DNA of 64,000 nucleotides from Symmetrospora coprosmae (taxonomy: Eukaryota; Basidiomycota; Cystobasidiomycetes; Symmetrosporaceae): positions 124,001 through 188,000 of the forward strand of contig VUYT01000007.1 in NCBI GenBank assembly GCA_008802785.1, given 5' to 3'. Both the position numbers and the translations under genes were made by a program. Below the pieces are notes generated by a model, which saw nothing but the letters and a program-made list of their open reading frames with translations, ran no database searches and was not told the origin of the DNA. Within the stretch, counting starts at the first letter, position 1. Each line of letters opens with the position of its first letter. Shown piece by piece: positions 10,348 through 25,200 of this stretch.

Positions 10348-13300
10348 ATGTACAAGAATGTCGAGCGGCCGCCCACGCCTCCCGATACACCTGCAATCTT
10401 GTACGACTCCCATCATGAAGAGGAGGAAGACGTCTACCCGGTGAACATGGCTGGAAGCAGCATCAGCCCTTTTGAGCTGGCCATGGCCAACCCGCCAGCG
10501 ACGAGTTCGACCTTCCGCCCGCCTTCACCACCGCAGGCGAGCAGCAGCAGGGGTACTGTGGCGGATGTCCCAATGTACACTGCTTCGCCAGACTCGCCAA
10601 GCTACTCGGCTCTGCAGTCCACGTCCACTTCCGCCGCCGCCTCCACTTCCGCATACCCGCCCGAACCCGTCGCGCCTTCGTCGTTGCGGCGCGACCGACG
10701 ACCTAGCCCAACGACGGCATCAGCTTATCCAGCTCCGAACGGCCTAGCTGAGCAGCTCCAGCAGGGCAGTCGGAGCGTCGCGCAGCATGCACGCCTCGCA
10801 ATTGGTGCAGTCAACCAGACCATAGCCAGCGCCCTGCCTAATGCTACGACAGCGAGCTCGACAACCTCTGGCCTGAACGGGCACGCATCGACTCAGCCAA
10901 CACGGCGGCGGTCTTCTTCGCCAACAGCTTTTGCTGGCCCTGCAAACGGCGCGCTGCAGCATTCGCTTGAGCAGAGCAGCCGCGACGGTGGACGTAGGCT
11001 GCTCACGACGCTGGCGGCAGACAAGCAGAAGGGCAGGGCGGATACCAGCTGGTCAGCACCGGCATGGCAAGAAATGCTGGATGCCCTCGCAGGCGTTGTA
11101 GCATCCGTTACAGGAAGCGCGGGGCTCAGCGGTGGAGGTGGAAAGCGCATTCGCACCCGGACGCGACGTCTTCTCATTCTCCTCGGTCTCGTCGTACTGC
11201 TATGCTACGTCTTTTCAAACACGCTGCAAGAAGCATACTACTCGGCCGCCGTCGAAAGAGAGCAGCATCACCTCGAAGACCTCGAGATGGAGCGACTCGG
11301 ACTCCATCTGACAGAATACGACGTCCACCCGATAAAGCGGCTGATGGACGATGCAAAAAGGGAATGGGAGGCGAAGGTAGAGAGGCAGAGCAAGACTGTA
11401 GAGGCGGGTATGGCGGAGTACAGACGGAGGTACAAGCGGGAGCCACCACACGGTTACGCCGAATGGTTCGAATACGCACAAGGTGAGTGCCTTGGCTATC
11501 AGGGCGAGACAAGCGTCGATATCCTGACGCTCCTCGCTTTCGACAGCATCGGGATCGGTGCTGGTAGATGAGTACGACTCGTTGATGGCCTCGCTGGAGC
11601 CCTTTTGGGCGATGGAAGCTGCCGAATTGCGACGGCGGACCTTCCAAATTGGCATGCAGCCGTCCTTTGCGCTGGTGCACATCGAGGATGGTCAGGATGC
11701 AGGCACGTTCTGGGACGCCAACGAGGACGAGGCTCTCATCAAGCCCTTCGGGGTGGAGCGGGCCCGCGGTTTCGAGCGAATGGTTCGGCCGTTCGTGGGT
11801 CGGCCGGGCATGGTCAACATGGTCTTTGCCATCAACGAGCTGGCAGAGCCGCGGGTGCTCGTGCCATGGGAAGAGAAGCTGCTCATCGATCAGGCTCTCA
11901 AGGACAATAAGAGTGAGTGAAGACCATTGCCCATATCCCTGTTTGGTCGGGCGGAAGAAGCGCGCTGACGCACCTTCGTTCTGACCGCCCTCACAGCTGT
12001 CAACCTGCGCCAATTCGCTAATCTGCCTGGTCGAACGAAAAAGTTCTTCCCAGATCCTGTCTGGAAGGGAGACGGCACAACGTGGGAGGTCTTTATGCGG
12101 ACATGTCCGCCTCGGGCGATCGCGCGCAAGGTTATGACACGGATGACGAACAGCGTCGTCCACCTCGCCGATGTCGTACATATGGCATACAACGGCACAC
12201 GGATAGCACACGGACGACGCAAGAACGACAAGATCATCGAGACTGTTCGCGGCGGGAAGAACGTGCACGAGCAAATCAACCCCAAGAAGTCGAAGCGCAA
12301 GACGGGAGCGGATGCCCACATTCCACATCGATATCTTCAGCACTTGGAGCACTTGGAAGCAGACCTACCACTTGCGGAAGGCATACCTGCGGATGCGCTC
12401 GCAGTGCCTGAAGTGCAGGAACCGCTGCCTGCAGTCGCGTCGAAGAGACCCGGACAAGACGGACTGCCAACTAGCGACGTCTTCGTCAATCTGCCCGACT
12501 TCAAGTTCAACGCCAACGTCACGAGTCTGTCACACGAGACCTTGTGCAGCGACTTGCAGAGTCACGAGACGCAAGGGCAGTTCTGTTCCGACTTCCGCAG
12601 CTTGGATTCCCTGTACCCGGTCTTTTCACCGTCGACCATGCCGGGCTTTAGCGATGTCGTGATTCCTAGTCGTAGGTCCTCTTCCATGTAGAGCTCATCT
12701 GCACTGCTGATCGACCCTCCTTCTGCCGCTACTTCAGACTACTATGCCTCGACCGGCCCAAAGTATCACCTTGAAGCGCACCGCAAACAGGTCAAGAAGG
12801 CCGTGAAGGACGAAGTCACTGGCAAATGGAAGCAGATCTCCGTCATCGAAGACTTCCCAGCATGGAATACGCGCTTGAACCGCATCTTCTGGCGAGGCTC
12901 CACGACGGGAGGCGGCAACAACCCTGCTGGCCGTCAGCTGACCTATCAGCGGCATCGGTTCCTCCGCCTAACATCAGACAACAGCACCGATACTGTGCCA
13001 CTCGTTCTGCCAGCCTCCAAAGATTCGGCTTCTCCGGCTAGTCTGTCCTTCGTCGAGCTACCCGTGGCAAGCGTGAATGAGCACTCTATGGATGTCGCCT
13101 TCACCTCATTAGATGGATGCGGGCACGAGAAGGTCTGCGACGCTGTCAAGTACGGCAACTACCGCATGGGTGGCAAGGTGCCGTTGTTGGATATCACCAA
13201 GTACAAGATGCTCATCGATATCGATGGTGAGCGGATTCTCCTAGGTTGGCGCGATCGGCCGCTTTGATCGTGGCTGACGTCGCTAATGTCCAGGCATGGC

Positions 13301-13823
13301 ATACTCTGCTCGATTCATGGCCTTGTTGGAGAGTGGAGCAGCTGTCCTCAAGTCGACGATCTATTCGGAATACTACTCTGATCAGATCCAGCGTAGGTCA
13401 ACATGTGCTTGCAAGGTCGTTAGAGAGGAAGATCTGATACAATCGTCCGTTTCTTCAGCTTGGTACCACTTTATCCCCGTCTCGATGATGTATACCGAGA
13501 TCTACAACATCTACAGTTACTTCCTCGGCCAGCCTGGGCGACCCAAACCCATCATTGAGGATCCTAGTGAAGCACCCAAGAAGCGCAAGCAGAAGCGCAG
13601 CGCACCGCTCGCACCGGCGGACATTGAATACGAGCAGCACGCGTCCATCAGCGCCCCCCTCAACCAGGGCGCGAACGAGGACGAGCTAGAGCAGATTGGA
13701 ATTCGGGGCCAAGATTGGCAGACCAAATTTGGCAAGACCAAGGACATGGAAATCTACTGCTACAGGCTGGCCATCGAATGGGGTCGCCTCTGGCAGCGCG
13801 ATGGCTTTACGGGCACATTCTAG
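10348..13823 (+). CDS. GT90 (CAP10-type) glycosyltransferase B, long N-terminal region
   Basis: Six exons (10348-11482, 11547-11912, 11997-12671, 12738-13226, 13294-13392, 13459-13823) give 1042 residues. A Ser/Pro-rich cytoplasmic part of about 270 residues precedes a membrane helix (LLILLGLVVLLCYVF). The catalytic part starts with the same YxRRYKREPPHGYAEWFEYA block as GT90 A, then LVDEYDSLMASLEPFW, FCSDFRSL, RIFWRGSTTGG, MDVAFTS, KYKMLIDIDG, and SARFMALLESGAAVLKSTIYSEYY. It has extra charged insertions: a KKRKQKRS patch near the C-terminus and a long linker around 12250-12480. Start choice: the ATG at 10348 (MYKNVERPPTPP) looks natural, but the frame is open back to an ATG at 10156. It differs from GT90 A in intron positions and length, so it is an old paralog rather than a recent copy. 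Confidence 0.9.
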
Positions 13824-14193
13824 ATGAGTAGGGGGAAACAGCCGCATATCGTAGTTGCAGGAGTAGCAGCAGTGTCTTGCGCGGTACAGTAATGCCATCA
13901 CTCACGTTCTCGAGCTTTCACACGGTGTCTACGCAGGCCGCAGGACCGCATCGACGGACGTCACCAACGGAGACGGAACTAGAGCGGCATGTCACTCCGT
14001 GCGACTGACGGATGGACGGCGCACTAACACGTCGGACGTCCGCCGTAGATGCGGTGTTGGCGATGGTTGGACTGACGCGCGAGAATCGTGTCAAGTCGCC
14101 TCGGGACGGTGCTTGCCTCTCGCTCACTCACAATCGCTAGTTCTGCCCATCTTCTTCTCGCTGTCACCAGTCTCAGGGCGCTAAGGCAGCATC
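13824..14193. other. intergenic region upstream of SRR1-like gene A
   Basis: About 370 bases holding the 3' flank of GT90 B and the presumed promoter of the next gene. No supported frame or RNA seen. Confidence 0.5.
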
Positions 14194-15276
14194 ATGGGCG
14201 ATCTCGAGCGCACTAGGAAGGTCTACGATGAGCAGGTCGCTCTGCTGAGCAGCATAGGATATACTAAGGCAGTTCAAGGTGAGGGTACGGTTCCTCTCGG
14301 TCTCGCAGGATGTGCTGAGCTGCATATTCGTCGCTCTCTTCCAAGACCGCTTGCAGTCCATTGCCGCCGAGCCGTCATTCCGAAAGCCCAAGAAAGCAAT
14401 TCTGCTTGCCCTGTATCACGTCGTGCTCTATCAACCAAGCGATCGCTTCAATACGCGTTACATCACGCAGCTCGACATCTTCGATGCCATGATAGCCGTT
14501 CTCGGGATCGCAAGAGGCGATGTCGTCGTCTACGACCCCGATTTCAACAACGACGACCGTCTCTTCCTCCGTGAGATGGGATTCAAAGCCCCGAAGGACG
14601 CCTATGGAACCGAGGCAGAGCCCGTCTGGCCGATCCTCGACGAGCCGACCCTTGTGTGGTCTCCTGGTTTCCCGCCCGACGGCCTGTATACTCGCAACTT
14701 CGACAGCGAGCACTTGGGGAATATCGTAATCATGGAGGGCTGGACTATACCGACTGCGGAGCTCCGCGGAAAGCTCGCCATCATCAACAAGGGCAAGTGA
14801 GTGCTGGAGTACATCAAGTCGGTTCGCCAAAACGAGCTATGACCCATCTAATGCTGTGCGAGCTACACGTAGGTCAGACGAAACAACTCTTCGCATTGTC
14901 GACGCCGAGGTAACTCTGGGCAATGAGCACGCCAAGCGGGCATGTGAGTCTAGACGCGCTCTAGTCGCCGTTCGTGTGATCTGACTTGACCTGTCCCCAA
15001 ACCGCTGCAGTCCTCCTAATGGAGAAGCGATCTATGCCTTCGTACCACAAAATGGACATTGCCGCTGGCAAGCCGACCAACGAAGACCATATTGGCTATT
15101 GCCTTGACTTCTCCCTTACCGCACTGTACTGGATTCCATCGGTTAGGCTGAAGGCCATGGGCGATGACTTCTGGAACGTCCCGCCAACAAGGAGCGTCGC
15201 GGTCAACGGACCAGGCTCGCCAAATCTGCACCTGGAGTTTGGAGCCGCCTCGACCGGATCAGAGGCATCAGAGTGA
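14194..15276 (+). CDS. SRR1-like domain protein A
   Basis: Exons 14194-14278, 14346-14796, 14873-14943 and 15011-15276 give 290 residues. The SRR1-like domain (plant circadian SRR1; yeast BER1, linked to benomyl response) shows as YxxQLDIFDAMIAVLGI, then VVYDPDFNNDDRLFLREMGF and TLVWSPGFP with a following GNIVIMEG stretch. The C-terminal extension (PSYHKMD, ALYWIPSVRLKAMGDDFW) is shared with the paralog at 37824-38899. The two genes have four exons with the same phases and an identical 71-base third exon. No signal peptide or membrane span. Biochemical role is unknown for the family; a link to heme or microtubule biology has been proposed elsewhere but nothing here tests it. Confidence 0.8.
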
Positions 15277-15331
15277 TGAACGGGACCGGAAGGCGCCTGA
15301 GGGCAGCTACTCTTGCCATGAGGAATCTGCG

Positions 15332-15373
15332 CGGCACCGTTTTGTACTCAAACGGCACCGTTTTGTACTCAAA
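15332..15373. repeat. perfect 21-bp tandem duplication
   Basis: Two identical 21-base units, 15332-15352 and 15353-15373, in the short gap between the convergent SRR1-like A and polymerase genes. The second unit contains the polymerase stop codon (15371-15369). Because 21 is a multiple of three, the stop codon is repeated in frame downstream. The lack of divergence suggests a recent slippage event. Confidence 0.95.
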
Positions 15374-17998
15374 TCCTGACCAAGTCAACCCTACACCGCT
15401 CGTACACCCTGTGCAACGTCTCGTTGCTTTCACCCTCGTCTGTGCTCATGGCGTTCTTTCCATCTTCCAGCTCTGCCTTGTCCAGCGGGTAGATGGTCAG
15501 CTTCGCAAACGTGCCCGGCTGGTTCCGCCGCGTCAAGGCAGACGGGTTAACTATAACCGTGCTGTCGACGACTTTGGCAAAGTGCTTGAGCATCGAAGGC
15601 AGGATGAAGACGTCTGCGCCCGTGTCTTGGCTGAACTTGAGAAGGTTTGAGTGGGTCACGTCGAGGTTGAGTGGCTCGAGGGGCGGGGCAAGCGGGGAAG
15701 GGAAGAGTGGGTAGAAGCTTATGCACATAATCGCGTGTGAGCCTCGGCCTCCTACACCTGCACATCGTCAAGGCGGGAGCAACGGAGCAGAACGCACCTC
15801 CTCTGCCGCAGGACGTGCCGGCACAGCCGCGCCATGGCATCCTTCGAGGCAGTTTGACTGCCCTGCGACGATTGTCCTTCCGGCTCGCTGCTCAATGCCA
15901 GCGATGAAGCGTCTTTTGCAGCCTTGAAAAACTCGTTCTGCTTGATCGAGAAGAGCGTGTCGACCGATGTAACAGCGAAGACGACCTCGTTCACAGAGAA
16001 GGTAGCGGGGTTTGGCAAGAGCTTGGCGCGCTGGAGAACATGGGACATCGGTATCAGATGGTCGCACAAGGGTGCTCGAGTCTCGGACCAACCTTGTGTA
16101 GGGCAAGCGCTTCCCGCTCGAGCGGCGATTGCGGATACGCAATGTGGTGCGAGATCATGTCCCTCACGCTGGGAATCATGACGATGGTGGTGTTGAGCGA
16201 GTAGTCGAGGAACGAGCTGAGCTTCCGGCTGACTTCTTGCTGGAATAGCTGTTGTGGGGTGAGGTCCGTGTCGCCAACCTTCAGCAAAGGATGCGAAGAA
16301 TCGACGAAAGGGCCAAGCTGTAGCGCAAAGAAAGCCATGGGGAACGTCAGATTCGAGTCAGTGGAAGTTTAGAGGTCGCTCTCGCAGTCCTGGATGACTA
16401 CTCACAAGGATGAGCAGATCTGGGCGGATGTTGGACATCTCTTCCAAGAGGGCTTGCAAAGGCGCGTACTCTAGGTTGTCGTCTACCGTGAAGGGGCCAC
16501 AGGCGACTACGACGCTCATTGGCTGGCCGCTGAGGTACTTGGCAGAGTTGTGCTGGTAATTGAGCACCTCCTCAAAGGCTGATTCTGGCTGGTCCACCGG
16601 AGGCATCTGCAGGCGGCGGGGCAAGTCAGACGGAACTCCTCCGTCCCGCCGTGGGGGCTGCAGAGACTTACCAGAAGGACCTCCGACACTGTAAAGTAGC
16701 CACCGCCGGCATTGCGGCCTTTCAGTCCGCAGAGCATGCCCGGGAACATGCCTACTCCCCCTTCGCCCGTCGAGTACGATGGGTCGTCGCTGCTTCTGAC
16801 CACCATATCTGGATCGAAGCGCAGCGCGACTCGCTCACCAGCCCCGTAGAGCCTACTCGACTCGAAGTGTATGCTCGTATCGGTCAAGCGGACGCCGTCG
16901 GCTTCGGAGCAGATGCGTCCGACGGCATAGTGGTCGTCCTGACTCGGGTGCGCGGGATTGCCAAAGTCCTCGAGGTCGTAGTACTCCTTCAGCTGCGCAG
17001 CCGCTTCGTTGATGCTCGCGTCCAGGACCGCGGCGCGCTCCGAGATCTTTTCAAACATGTAGCGGTAGTTGTACGCTTTCGGATCGGCGTTGCTCGCCAT
17101 CTTGATGCGCGACGAGCTTCCCTCGCTCGCTGCCCCGACCAGACCCTGCAGGTGACCATTGAGCGTCTCTACCACCTCTAGCGCATTCTTGCGGTCCTCG
17201 AACCGCGTCGCCGAGCTTCCGCTCGCGCTCGGGCTGTCGAAGGTCGAGGGCGAGCCCGGCAGGTCCGCTGTGCGCGACAAATGGGACGGACCGGCTCTTG
17301 TCGTCTGAGGAGTTGCGCTGTACGGCTTCATTGAGCCGATGTTGCGGGCCAGCGGCGTCATTGTGGAGGGCGTGCCCGCTCCTCCACCGGCACCGAGCTT
17401 GCCACGCTTGGCCAGAGGTGTCGAGGGCAGACCATCCAGGCTGTCGGAGGTCAAGTAGATTTGTTTCAGCAGCGGTCCAACCGGCAGGCGCGCATGTCTG
17501 AACCGCATGGGCCAGCGAAACGCTCACATGCCATTGAGCGCCGCCCTTCCTCCGAGCTTCTTGACGGCCGGTCCCCCCGCTCCTCCCGGAGTGCCGTGAA
17601 GGTCCCGCCGCACCGCAGCGGCAGCACCTGCCGCATTGCTGCTATTGGACTGTGCCTGTATCTCCTTCTTGAGGTCGCGCAGGTTCTCGAGGTTGAAGGC
17701 GAGCGTGTCCTGCTGTCGCTTCTTCCCCGCTGGGCCCGTCGACGCGTCCGAGCCTGACCGCCCGCTCGACAGCACAAAGGCTTCCCACTTGAAGTACAGG
17801 TCTGATGGGGTCAGAGCGTACATCCGCAGGATGGAGAGGGCTGCAGGATGTGCGGCCAGTCAGATGCGTCCACGAACGCGCTGCCGTATTTGACTGCCCC
17901 CCACCTTCGCTCATCACGTCCTCGGGCATTGCGCTCCCAAAGTGCTGGTGGAGCTCGTTGCGCGTCGCCGTCGCAGCAGAGGCACTTGCGTCGACCAT
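15369..17998 (-). CDS. POL12: DNA polymerase alpha subunit B (POLA2/Pol12)
   Basis: Regulatory B subunit of DNA polymerase alpha-primase, needed to start DNA replication in the nucleus. Seven exons (17998-17905, 17840-17528, 17497-16672, 16606-16406, 16317-16093, 16030-15798, 15717-15369) join to 746 residues, close to the usual size. The N-terminal part includes LTPSDLYFKWEAFVL and AFNLENLRDL, then a Ser/Pro-rich linker and VYLTSD-like QIYLTSDSLDG with TPLAKR. The OB and calcineurin-like phosphoesterase fold follows: YNYRYMFEK, SVVVACGPFT, RPDLLILxGP (split by an intron at LGPFVDSSHPLL), VMIPSVRDMISHHIAYPQ and NPATFSVNEVVFAVTSVDTLF. The C-terminus HSNLLKFSQDTGADVFILPS is typical. As in other B subunits, metal-binding residues of the phosphoesterase fold look degenerate. 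Exon 7 begins by joining AG to CTTCTAC, restoring QRSFYPLFP. Confidence 0.93.
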
Positions 17999-18386
17999 CT
18001 TGAATGGGTTTGCTCGTATGTGCTGACAGCTGCTGCCGCTGTCCTGCCTGTATCCACTGCGTGCGCTGTCCCTGCGGCCGTCTGCGAGCAGGAGAAAGAG
18101 ACGCGTCTGCCGCATTCGGAGACTCAGGGCAACAGGGAGCGCGGTCAGAGGTGGGCGAACAGGCGTCTGATGACAGCACGCACGAAGCAGGCAGGGATGG
18201 TGTACACGGTGCATGACAAGGATGGATACTGCGCTGATGAATGACACGCTACGATTATCCTATCGTGGCACACACAATGAGCAGCGCTGACGCTGCGATC
18301 TAGCGGGAAATGGCAATCTACCAGCTGGAGTGGCATCGTGCAGATAAGGAAAGCACTCGGCGGGCAAGCCAGGTCGAGACGTGCGT
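17999..18386. other. intergenic region between POL12 start and VMA2 stop
   Basis: Same-strand spacer of about 390 bases that should contain the POL12 promoter. An upstream in-frame run before 17998 has no splice or motif support. Confidence 0.5.
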
Positions 18387-21079
<2,693 letters not shown>

Positions 21080-22211
21080 CTTGGGCTGCTTGCTGTGGTT
21101 GCGATTGATGTGTGGGTGAGCTCAAGAGGGCGATACGGCTCTCCTCGAACGGGGTCTCTCTCCTCCCCTGCCCTGGCTGGCCCGAAGGGTTGGCTCAGCC
21201 AGCATAGTATAGTCGACGCATCCCACTCTGCATGTATATAGCAAGGCATAGGACCACTCGCAGCAAACTCATGAAGACGGCAATGGGCCTCCTGCTGTCG
21301 CTGCCAGTTCCTTCATTCGTGCAGTCCGCACCTTGACGGAGAGCGTACCGCGTGCCGGCGTGACGTCGACACTCCTGCAGTTCAGTCAGTCCCGCGTTGC
21401 TCGGGCTGAATCCAGCGAGAGAAGGACATATTGCACGCGCAGAAGGTACGTGCACGTATGGTGCACAATCGAGCTGCTCAGCTCGCCAAGCGGGACACGC
21501 CCTCCGAAGCTGTCCCCACCTCCGCTCCTCAACGTTCGCCACCTTGGACTCGTCGTCACTGCAAATCATTATTCTTGCTCGTCAGTCCACGGTGCTAGCA
21601 GCCAGCAGAGGGCAAATGCCATGGTGTATGCCTTTCTCGTTCTTGGGCACGTCTGTCCGCCATAAGTTACGCCTTTCTCGTCTTTGTCCGCCCTGACCCG
21701 TCGCTACTTGAGCGTGCTTCCTCCCCGTGCCCCTCCCTCTGCTGTTCTCCAACCGTGCAGCCTTACCAGATTTCTTGACGGGACCCTCGTCCCCAAAGGC
21801 CAGTCGTGTGGACCAGCCTACATGACAGCACAGTCTAAATAGCAGTACGGAGAGCAAACCCCAATCATATCGCAAGGTCTACACAGCCTTGCACCCGCCT
21901 CTTATAATGGAGGTGCTGTCCCGGGTCCCCTTTCCTGCGACCCTTCGCCGTGCCTGTTCACGAGCATCACTGGAAATTTTCCATTTGATGTAGAGGAATG
22001 GGCAAAGCGCAGGGCAAGCAGAGGGAGCGCCCTCCACGACGTAGTCCTCCTTCGCTTGAAGCATACATATTTCCCTTCACCCCCTTTCGCGTCCGCTGCT
22101 GCGTGTGTTTCGCTCGTCTCGCAAGCCGTTGTATCAGCGAGACTTGGACATGTGCAATGCAGTCCTGCTCTCTCCCGCGCCGCCACTTCTGCGCATCTCA
22201 CTTCATCATCG
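21080..22211. promoter_or_regulatory. divergent intergenic region between VMA2 and tubulin cofactor D
   Basis: About 1.1 kb between divergent start codons. Frames on both strands are short and overlapping, with no motifs. It probably holds both promoters and possibly 5' leader introns of VMA2. No RNA gene recognised. Confidence 0.5.
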
Positions 22212-25200
22212 ATGGCTGCAGACGCAGTAGCTGCGGATGCGGATGCAGATGCAGATGCAGATGCAGAGTCATCCACCCTTCGCTCGTTCCTGCATGCTCC
22301 AGAGTTCCTGCCGCGTTTGGCGGCCTTTTGCGCGTCGCCGTCCGAGCACGACCTCGCAGATCTCACCTGGACGGTGCGTCCGAGCAGCGTGCGAGCACTA
22401 GATGGATAATTCTTGTTGCGCCATTAGGCCCCATGCATGCTGACACCTACTGCTTCGCCAACCTCGCCAAACTATCCAACCTCGAATCTGACTGACGCTC
22501 GCTCGTTGTCCTCATCACGCTCCCGTGCCTGACCACCGCGGCGTTCGTCCGTTCCCACCCATCATGTCTCACAGCTGGACCAGTATCAAGACAGCGCCTA
22601 CCTCCTCGAGCCTCATCTGTCCTTTCTAGCAGAACCACCCATTGATGCCTTCCGGTCTGCTCTGCTCGACGACGAGACGCGTGAAGGTGGCGAAAGCTCC
22701 TCCTCGTCGAGCAGCAATGACAGCCGGAGTGCGCTCCTGTCACGTTACCTGTACTGGCTATCAAAGGTCGTGTCCCCCAAGCTGCTCGGTGCGTTCAAGT
22801 GTGCCAACTGTCCACCCTGCTGTCCCGCCATCCTGACGCATTCCCACTCACATCGCGGCACAGTCCGGCACTTTCCCCACTCGCCGGCGGACCTCTCCCT
22901 GCTCCTCCGATACATTACCTCTCCCTCGTTCTCTGCATTGACGTGGCAGACGCGCTACATTCTCCTCCTCTGGCTCTCCCTCATCATCAGCATCCCGTTC
23001 GCGCTCGACAAGTTCGGCAGCGACGTCCAAAAGCAGCTCGAGGGGATTGTGCAGCGCTGGCTGTCCAGCCCAGGCAAGGAGCGCGAAGCGACGTCCACGC
23101 TAGCGGCGAAGCTGTATGCTCGTAAAGATGTGGGAGAGGAAAAGCTGCTGGCTTTCCTGGGCTGGGCAGAAGAGCAGCTTAGTAGTCCGGCTCCAGCCGG
23201 CTCAGATGGCGCGCCAGACCGCATCTTCTTAGCCACCGGCATCCTCCAATTCCTCTGCGCGCTCGTCAACTCTTCGACTAGGCAGTCTTTCAGTAAGACC
23301 GTGCTTGCCAAACTGTACGCCATGTGTGCGCTATACGATCCCACGCTGGCCTCTGTCGAGGTGGCCAGATCACCGCTGCTAAGACGCCTAGTATCAAAGT
23401 ACCAGGGGCGTCTAGCAGGTGCATACCTGCCGCCAGCCATCCCGGCTGGCAGGCGACAAACTCAGGCTAGGCGAGGTATCCTGGGCCAGGGCATTCTAGG
23501 GGCGGGAGAAGCAATCGCCGAGCAAGACTCCGAAGTACCAGAGGAGGTGGAAGTTATCACCGGCGACCTGCTGGGCATGCTCTCAGACAAGGTGAGCACA
23601 GTCACTTCACGAGGCTTCACCGACTACTTGCTAACACTGCAGATGCGGCAGGACTCGCGGGTGCGTTGGACAGCATCGAAAGCTCTCGCTCGGACGAGTG
23701 CATGCCTTCCCGTGGCGTTCATCGACGAGATCGTGTCGGCCATCCTGGCCCTGTTCACGGAGAACGTGGTCCGCCTCTCTGCGCCAAATGAGGATCTCAG
23801 CCTGGTGTCGGCCTCGACCTGGCACGGCGCCGCGCTCTGCCTCGCCTCCTTCCTGCGCGACACCCTCTTGACGCCGGACCAAGCGCGCGAGTGCCTCCCC
23901 TGGGTCCTGCGGGGGCTGACTTTCTCGCAGCGAAAAGGCGCCCAGAAAATCGGGGCGAGCGTGCGCGATGCGAGCTGCTACTTCGTGTGGTGCGCTGCTC
24001 GGGCTAGTAGTAGGCAAGTCGGGCTTCTCACCGATGCAGATGTGCGAATGATTGCGCAGAAGCTCGTCATTGTCGCATGCACGGACGAAGAGGTCAGCGT
24101 GCGCAGAGCGGCGAGCGCGGCATACCAGGAGTGTGTCGGCAGATTGGTAAGCTCGATATCTCACGTGTTGCGTCGGCAACTGCGGCTGATGCACTTCGCT
24201 GCGTATAGACTAGCGTCCCGGATGGTCTCGAAGTGCTCGTCCTGCTCGACAGCGTGACGGGCGGCTCTCAGCGGACTGCTTTACTGGAGGCCGCTCCCCG
24301 CATATCGAGGTGGGCTGTCTGCACTAGCCCAAGTTGCGACCGCCTATCTTTGCGCTGACACTGCACTCCCCCAGATTTTCGACATACAACGCAGGTCTCG
24401 CATCCCATATACGCTCAAAGAGCCTCCGCAATCCAGATCCTCAGACACGTCAGCTCGCGGCTGCCAGCCTCTTCAGCATCTTGTCGGCTCAGGGTACGCG
24501 CGTGCTCGAGGCTGTCGTGGCAGAGGAGATAGACTCATTGGCCGATGCCAAAGATTCCAGAAGCGTTCATGGCACCCTCCTGCTGCTCGCAGAAACGGCC
24601 GGGCCGCAATCGGCTACCGAGCTCAACCAGGCTGTATGAACACTCGCACTTGGCTGCATCCAGTCTGTCTTTCGCTGATTGTTCCTATTCGACACCCGTC
24701 TAGATTCATGCGTCCTTGGGCACCCTCTCCACGCCGCTTTTGACAGGATCGTCCTTCGTCCTGCTCCTGCCGACTATCGCCTCCATCATCTCGAACACTC
24801 TCGCAGATCCTTCGCTGGACACCAAAACTGTCGATCACGAATTGATCTGGAAGCGCTTTGTCGAACCCGCACAGAAGCGGGCGGAGCCGCTGTGCCATGA
24901 AGCGGCCGCGATGATCGTGGCAGCTACAAGCTCACGCTTCGATTGCCTGGCGGAGCTCAAATCCACTCTGCGGACACTCAAGGTTGGAACATCGTTCATC
25001 GGGCAGCAGAGTGTCACCCGACTCTTGGGCGCCTTCGACTATGGCTCGCGCTCGGCGTGCCGGGAGCTTGTAGACATCGTCATTGATCGGTTGATCAAGC
25101 TGCTCGATCCGAAGGTGTGCCTTCCCCGATCTAGATCTCGCAACAGGACGGCTGAAATAGTAAGTAATTGTCCGACAGAACGTGCCGACCTACAAGAGCA

